Source of the DNA: Thermoleophilaceae bacterium
GTDB lineage: Bacteria > Actinomycetota > Thermoleophilia > Solirubrobacterales > Thermoleophilaceae
Assembly: GCA_025928345.1 (NCBI GenBank)
Contig: JAICJR010000011.1
Span: 1-35,266 of the forward strand
DNA: 35,266 nt
Direction of reading: 5' to 3'
In this document: positions 31,169-35,266 of the stretch, piece after piece
Layout of the letters: the number at the start of each line of letters is the position of its first letter
Numbering within the stretch: position 1 is the first letter of the stretch
Program-made: the position numbers and the translations under genes
Notes under the pieces: generated by a model
The model's input: only the letters and a program-made list of their open reading frames with translations
Told to the model about the DNA's origin: nothing
Database searches by the model: none

Positions 31169-32304
31169 CGGAGCGAGTCGTAGGCCTCGCGCAGCCGCTC
31201 GGCGGCGGCGGACGTGGAGTAGCGCGTGACGAGCTCGGCTGGATGCTCGACGGTGGAGCCCGGCGGGCGGGCGAGCGGTCCCTCCGCCAGCAGGCGGGCG
31301 AGCCCGAGCCAGTCGCCCGGCGCAAAATAGCTTGCCGACGGACCGGCCACCTCCGGTATGGCGCCCGACGAGCTCGCGAGCAGCGGCAGGCCGGCCGCCA
31401 TGCCCTCGGCGAGCACCATGCCGAACTGCTCCTCCCACGATCGGATCGGCAGGCTGGCGAGCACCATGCAGGAGGCGCGCCAGTAGTAGCCCGGCATGTC
31501 GTCGTAGGGCACGTTCTCCACCAGGTCGACGCTGTCCGCCACGCCGAGGTCGCGCGCGTATGTGGCGAGCCGATCGCGCTCGCCGCCCGAGCCGAGGATC
31601 ACGAGCCGCGGCCGCGCGGACTCGGGCGCCGGCACGATGCCACGCCGGATCGCGGCGAGCGCGCGGATCGCGTCCTGGTGGCCCTTCTCCCATACCACCC
31701 GGCCGGGCGAAAGGATCAGATGCTCGGTCGCGTCGGTGGCATGACCGGCCGGCCTCGCGAAGCGCTCGAGGTTCACTCCGGGCGGGCTCACGCGGATGCG
31801 CTCTGGCTCCACCCCCTCGAGCACGAGCGCGTCGCGCGCCCGCTCGGTGGCGGCGAGGAAAAGGTCGGTGTGCTCGAGGGCGAGCGCGCGGTGGCGCCTG
31901 CTCACCGGATGGCGGTAGGCGCCGGCGAACGGGATCGTCTCCCAGACGGTGAGCACGAGCTTGTAGCCGTGGCGGCGCTTGTGCCGCGCCGCCTGCGCGC
32001 TGAACCAGTAGGAGAGCTCGGCGGCGTGCACGATGTCCGCATTCGCGAGCAGCGGGCCGAGCCCGGCGTAGCGGTTGAGCGGGAGGATCGCCGCGAGGCG
32101 GCGCGCGGGGCCGGGAGGCGCGAAGTCGCTGAGCGCGCGCACGTCCGCTCGCCGGACCTCCAGCGAGCCGAGGTCGTACAGGTTGCTGCGCGTCACGGCG
32201 CAGCTCACGTCGAAGCGCTCGCCGAGTTCCTCCCAAGGCCCCAGATCCCAGGGGTTCGCCTGGGCACCTCGAAGCACGAGAACGCGTCTGCGGTCGCCGC
32301 TCAT
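31165..32304 (-). CDS. GT4-family glycosyltransferase
   Basis: 379 residues from ATG 32304. The N-terminus RRVLVLRGAQANPWDLGPW starts the acceptor domain; the donor domain has ILSPGRVVWEKGHQDA, LVILGSGGERDRL and the E-x7-E motif in EEQFGMVLAEGMAAG, then GAIPEVAG. It is a single-gene leftward unit set between the GT26 gene and the flippase operon. The donor is not predictable from sequence. An ordinary complete GT-B enzyme with nothing missing. Confidence 0.86.
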   Translation of the reverse strand: MSGDRRRVLVLRGAQANPWDLGPWEELGERFDVSCAVTRSNLYDLGSLEVRRADVRALSDFAPPGPARRLAAILPLNRYAGLGPLLANADIVHAAELSYWFSAQAARHKRRHGYKLVLTVWETIPFAGAYRHPVSRRHRALALEHTDLFLAATERARDALVLEGVEPERIRVSPPGVNLERFARPAGHATDATEHLILSPGRVVWEKGHQDAIRALAAIRRGIVPAPESARPRLVILGSGGERDRLATYARDLGVADSVDLVENVPYDDMPGYYWRASCMVLASLPIRSWEEQFGMVLAEGMAAGLPLLASSSGAIPEVAGPSASYFAPGDWLGLARLLAEGPLARPPGSTVEHPAELVTRYSTSAAAERLREAYDSLR

Positions 32305-32375
32305 TGCGGGCGCAGGCTATCCGGAGGGCGCCTGAGGTTGAACTACGCTCTTCCCCACTCCGAAGCACATTGCCG

Positions 32376-33881
32376 GTGACCAGAGCCCTGTCCGAAAACG
32401 CCGAGGAACTAGCGACGGATCCGGCGCTCAGCGCGCTCGACAGTCCCGATGTCAGCGGGACCGTGATTCGCGGCAGCGCGATGCGCTCCGCCGCCTATGC
32501 CGCGAGCATCCTGCTGAGCGCGGCGTCCGTGCCGCTCATCATCCGCGCGCTCGGCGTGGTGGACTACGGCTACTTCGTCACGATCACGTCGCTGATGACG
32601 ATCGTGGCCGGAGTGACCGACGCCGGCCTGCAGAACATCGGCATCCGCGAGTACGCAGTGCGCGAGGGCGAGGCGCGCACGCGGATGCTCCGCCATCTGA
32701 TCGGTGTGCGGGTGTGCCTCACCGCCGTCGGCGTGCTGCTGGCGGTGGGCTTCACGCTGGTGGCCGGATACAAGTCGACGCTCGTCCTGGGCGCGGTGCT
32801 GGCCGGCGTGGGGCTCATCCTCCAGGTGCTGCAGGCGTCGTACGTGGTGTCGCTCGTGGCCACGCTGCGCCTTGGCGCGGCGTCCGTGCTCGACATCGTT
32901 CGGCAGGGGGCGGCCGTCGCGTTCGCCGTTGTGCTCGTGGTGATCGGGGCGAAGCTCCTGCCGTTCTTCCTGATGACCGTGGTGGGCGGCGTGGTGGCGG
33001 TGGCGCTCGCGATCCGGCTCACGCGCGGCCTCGTGCCGCTCCTGCCCGCGCTCGACGTGCGCGGCTGGTGGAGCATGCTCAAGGACGCCATCCCCTACTC
33101 GGCCGCGACCGCCATCGGGATCGTCTACTTCCGCGTCGCGATCATCATCATGTCGCTCGTCTCAACAGGTGTGGAGACCGGCTACTTCAGCGCCGCGTTC
33201 CGGATCACCGAGGTGCTGGCGGGTATTCCCTACATGCTCGTGATGTCGATCTTCCCCGTGCTCGCGCGGGCGGCCCAGCAGAACCAGGAGCGGCTTCGCT
33301 ACTCGCTTCAGCGCACGTTCGAGGTCGCGCTCATCCTCGGGGTGGGGACGATGCTCGCGCTGCTCGTGGGCGCGCCGTTCGCGATCCATGTCGTGGCCGG
33401 GCGAAGCTTCGATCCGTCGATTCCGGCGCTTCGCATCCAGGGCGCGGCGCTGATCTTCACGTTCCTGGTGGCCACCTGGGGCTACGCGCTCCTGTCGCTC
33501 AGCCGCTTCCGGGCGCTGCTGATTGCCAACGGCGGCGCGCTCGTGCTCGCCATCGGCCTCACGCTGGCGCTTGCGCCGTCCCACGGCGCCACCGGCGCGG
33601 CAATCGCGATGATGGTCACGGAGATCTGCCTCGCGCTGACCTACGCGGTGGTGATCGCGCGGGTGCGGCCGGACCTGCGCGTGTCGCTGCGGATCGTGCC
33701 GGTGGTGCTGCTGGCGGCGGGTGCCGGTGCCGCGCTGGGGCTCCTCACCGGCGTGCCGTCTGTCGTGGGCGCGGTGATCGCCGGCGTCGTGTACCTGCTG
33801 ATCCTCTGGTTCACCGGAGTGATCCCAAGCGAGGTGCGGGACGCGCTGCGGCGCTCGCCGGGGGCGGCGGCCGGTGACTGA
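32376..33881 (+). CDS. wzx: Polysaccharide flippase, Wzx/MOP-superfamily type
   Basis: 501 residues from GTG 32376. After a 40-residue polar leader come about 12-14 hydrophobic segments in the pattern of the polysaccharide-biosynthesis (Polysacc_synt) family, with ALGVVDYGYFV and ETGYFSAAFRITEV as typical family stretches. It would flip undecaprenyl-PP-linked units outward, a second export route beside the ABC transporter at 16668-18763. No Wzy polymerase is recognised with certainty. An upstream in-frame ATG at 32304 would overlap the divergent gene's start and is unlikely. The stop overlaps the next gene by 8 nt. Confidence 0.87.
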   Translation: MTRALSENAEELATDPALSALDSPDVSGTVIRGSAMRSAAYAASILLSAASVPLIIRALGVVDYGYFVTITSLMTIVAGVTDAGLQNIGIREYAVREGEARTRMLRHLIGVRVCLTAVGVLLAVGFTLVAGYKSTLVLGAVLAGVGLILQVLQASYVVSLVATLRLGAASVLDIVRQGAAVAFAVVLVVIGAKLLPFFLMTVVGGVVAVALAIRLTRGLVPLLPALDVRGWWSMLKDAIPYSAATAIGIVYFRVAIIIMSLVSTGVETGYFSAAFRITEVLAGIPYMLVMSIFPVLARAAQQNQERLRYSLQRTFEVALILGVGTMLALLVGAPFAIHVVAGRSFDPSIPALRIQGAALIFTFLVATWGYALLSLSRFRALLIANGGALVLAIGLTLALAPSHGATGAAIAMMVTEICLALTYAVVIARVRPDLRVSLRIVPVVLLAAGAGAALGLLTGVPSVVGAVIAGVVYLLILWFTGVIPSEVRDALRRSPGAAAGD

Positions 33882-34545
33882 CCAGGAGCCCGCACTCCGC
33901 CTCGGGGAAAAGCCCGAGGGCTACTACGGCCAGGGGCGCACCGACGTGATCGCCGAGCTCGAGCCGCCGCTCGGCCGCGTGCTCGACGTGGGCTGCGGCG
34001 AGGGCGGCGCGGCCGGCGCGCTGCGGGCCGCGGATGCAAGCTGGATCAGCGGCATCGAGATCATGCCCGAGCCCGCAGCCCGCGCCGCCGAGCGCTACGA
34101 CGAGGTGCGGGTGGGCGACGCGCTCGAGATGCTGGGCGAGGTGACCGGGCCGTTCGACACGATCCTCTGTTACGACGTGCTCGAGCACCTCGTCGATCCC
34201 GCCGCTTTGGTGCGCCGGTTGCGCGAAGTGGTGTCACCCGGCGGGCGGCTGCACATATCGGTGCCGAACGCGCGCCACTACTCGCTGATGCGCGACCTCA
34301 TCTTCCGCGGCACGTTCGGCTACAGCGAATACGGGCATCGCGACGCCACACACCTGCGCTGGTTCACCCGCCGTGACATGACGGAACTGCTCGAGTCGGC
34401 AGGCTTCCACGTGGTCTCCACAACGCCGGGCGCGATCCACCGCATCCGGCAGCTGCCGGTCCCGCTGCCGCGCCGGCTTGTATACGGGATCGGCGGCGAG
34501 CTGATGACGCAGCAGTGGTACCTGCTCGCCCGCGCGGATGCCTGA
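33874..34545 (+). CDS. Class I SAM-dependent methyltransferase (Methyltransf_11/UbiG-like)
   Basis: 223 residues from GTG 33874. Motif I is VLDVGCGEGGAAGAL, motif II/post-I includes GIEIMPE, and LCYDVLEHLVDP and SPGGRLHISVPN follow, giving a complete Rossmann methyltransferase. It has the form common in glycan loci, where such enzymes methylate sugar hydroxyls or process nucleotide-sugar intermediates. It is coupled to the flippase (8-nt overlap) and to the next GT2 (8-nt overlap). The target is unknown. Confidence 0.85.
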   Translation: MTDQEPALRLGEKPEGYYGQGRTDVIAELEPPLGRVLDVGCGEGGAAGALRAADASWISGIEIMPEPAARAAERYDEVRVGDALEMLGEVTGPFDTILCYDVLEHLVDPAALVRRLREVVSPGGRLHISVPNARHYSLMRDLIFRGTFGYSEYGHRDATHLRWFTRRDMTELLESAGFHVVSTTPGAIHRIRQLPVPLPRRLVYGIGGELMTQQWYLLARADA

Positions 34546-35266
34546 CATCGACGTGGTGATCCCCACCTGGAACGGGTGGGAGATGCTGGAGCGCTGCCTG
34601 GTCACGCTCCAGGCGCAAACGGCGGAGCACACGGTGATCGTGGTGGACAACGGGTCGAGCGACGGAACGCCGGCCCGCGTCCGCGAGCGGTTCCCGCACG
34701 TGCGGCTGGTGGAGCTGCCGGAGAACATCGGCTTCGGCCGCGCGGTGAACCGCGGCATCGAGGCGGGCTCGGCTGCGTTCGTCGTGCTCGTGAACAACGA
34801 CGTCGAGCTCGAGCCGGACTTCCTCTCGCATATCGTGGCGCCGCTCGTGGCGGATGAGCGCGCCGGGAGCGCGGCCGGGCTGCTGGTGGTGCCGGGCCGC
34901 GAGCGCGTGGACTCCTATGGCATCGAGGTCGACCGGACGCTGTCGTCGTTTGCGCGCTTTGCGGGAGCCGCCTACCCGGCGACGCCGCTCGACGAGGAGC
35001 ACCTCGCCGGGCCGAGTGGCGGCGCGGCCGCGTATCGCCGCCGCGCGCTGGAGGAGGTGGGCACGTTCGACGAGAACCTGTTCGCCTACATGGAGGACGT
35101 GGACCTCGCATTGCGCCTGCGCGCGGCCGGCTGGGCCGCCGCGGGCGCGCGCGACGCCGTGGGCGTGCACCTGGGAGGCGCGAGCTTCGGGGTTCGCTCC
35201 ACCTGGCAGGTGGAGACGTCAGGCAGCTCGCGCGCCTACATGCTGCGCAAGTACGGCGTGCTCACG
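34538..35266 (+). CDS. Family 2 glycosyltransferase, rhamnosyltransferase-like (3' end outside window)
   Basis: 243 codons are visible from ATG 34538 to the window end with no stop. GT2 features are DVVIPTWNGWEMLERCL, VDNGSSDGT and the metal-binding VNNDVEL, followed by the acceptor-side GPSGGAAAYRRRALEEVG and MEDVDLALRLRAAGW. The set is typical of dTDP-rhamnosyltransferases such as WbbL, though other donors are possible. Its start overlaps the methyltransferase stop by 8 nt, making a three-gene unit with the flippase. Confidence 0.87.
   Translation, partial: MPDIDVVIPTWNGWEMLERCLVTLQAQTAEHTVIVVDNGSSDGTPARVRERFPHVRLVELPENIGFGRAVNRGIEAGSAAFVVLVNNDVELEPDFLSHIVAPLVADERAGSAAGLLVVPGRERVDSYGIEVDRTLSSFARFAGAAYPATPLDEEHLAGPSGGAAAYRRRALEEVGTFDENLFAYMEDVDLALRLRAAGWAAAGARDAVGVHLGGASFGVRSTWQVETSGSSRAYMLRKYGVLT

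Overview
The DNA is about 70% GC, strongly biased to G or C at third codon positions, rich in GTG (and some TTG) starts, and very tightly packed. Together with the gene families present this points to a high-GC actinobacterium, most likely of the Thermoleophilia/Solirubrobacterales type (inference; no rRNA or other marker gene is in the window). The whole window is one cell-surface glycan locus: heptose precursor synthesis, many glycosyltransferases, two export systems, polytopic membrane enzymes and two methyltransferases.

Layout. 1-1983 (+): tail of an unrecognised gene, a heptose-1-phosphate guanylyltransferase (HddC-like) and a membrane-anchored GT2. 1958-10968 (-): a nine-gene run read leftward: polytopic membrane protein, GmhA-like isomerase, GmhB-like phosphatase, transaldolase, NAD-dependent epimerase, HddA-like kinase, Gfo/Idh oxidoreductase, SDR, and a UPF0104/AglD-type membrane protein. 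With HddC these encode a full route from fructose-6-P/erythrose-4-P through sedoheptulose-7-P to GDP-D-glycero-alpha-D-manno-heptose, plus three candidate tailoring enzymes. 11001-16635: two large two-domain glycosyltransferases and a coiled-coil methyltransferase. 16668-21203 (+): Wzt/Wzm-type ABC exporter, a 74-residue coiled-coil protein and a GT2-GT4 fusion resembling rhamnan polymerases. 21194-21892: a VapBC toxin-antitoxin module with its own operator. 21892-24146: two convergent GT4 genes. 24196-28728: three membrane proteins (one DUF2142). 28737-28885: a 149-bp near-palindromic element filling an operon gap. 28891-35266: a second GT2/DPM1-like enzyme, a WecG/TagA-family transferase, a GT4, a Wzx-like flippase, a methyltransferase and a truncated GT2.

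How it fits together: GDP-heptose and probably deoxysugar nucleotides (made elsewhere) feed the cytoplasmic GTs; lipid-linked glycans would leave by the Wzm/Wzt ABC transporter and/or the Wzx flippase; GT-C-like membrane proteins may add residues outside. The gene set recalls S-layer/wall glycan loci of Gram-positive bacteria such as Aneurinibacillus and Geobacillus.

The strand changes ten times. All five convergent junctions overlap (4-130 bp), and divergent pairs are 32-184 bp apart. No gene-free stretch exceeds 300 bp. The most unusual signals are two heptanucleotide repeat arrays inside coding sequences (19996-20030 and 24435-24504), which could make the genes phase-variable, and the 149-bp palindrome. 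No tRNA, rRNA, CRISPR array or intact insertion sequence was seen.
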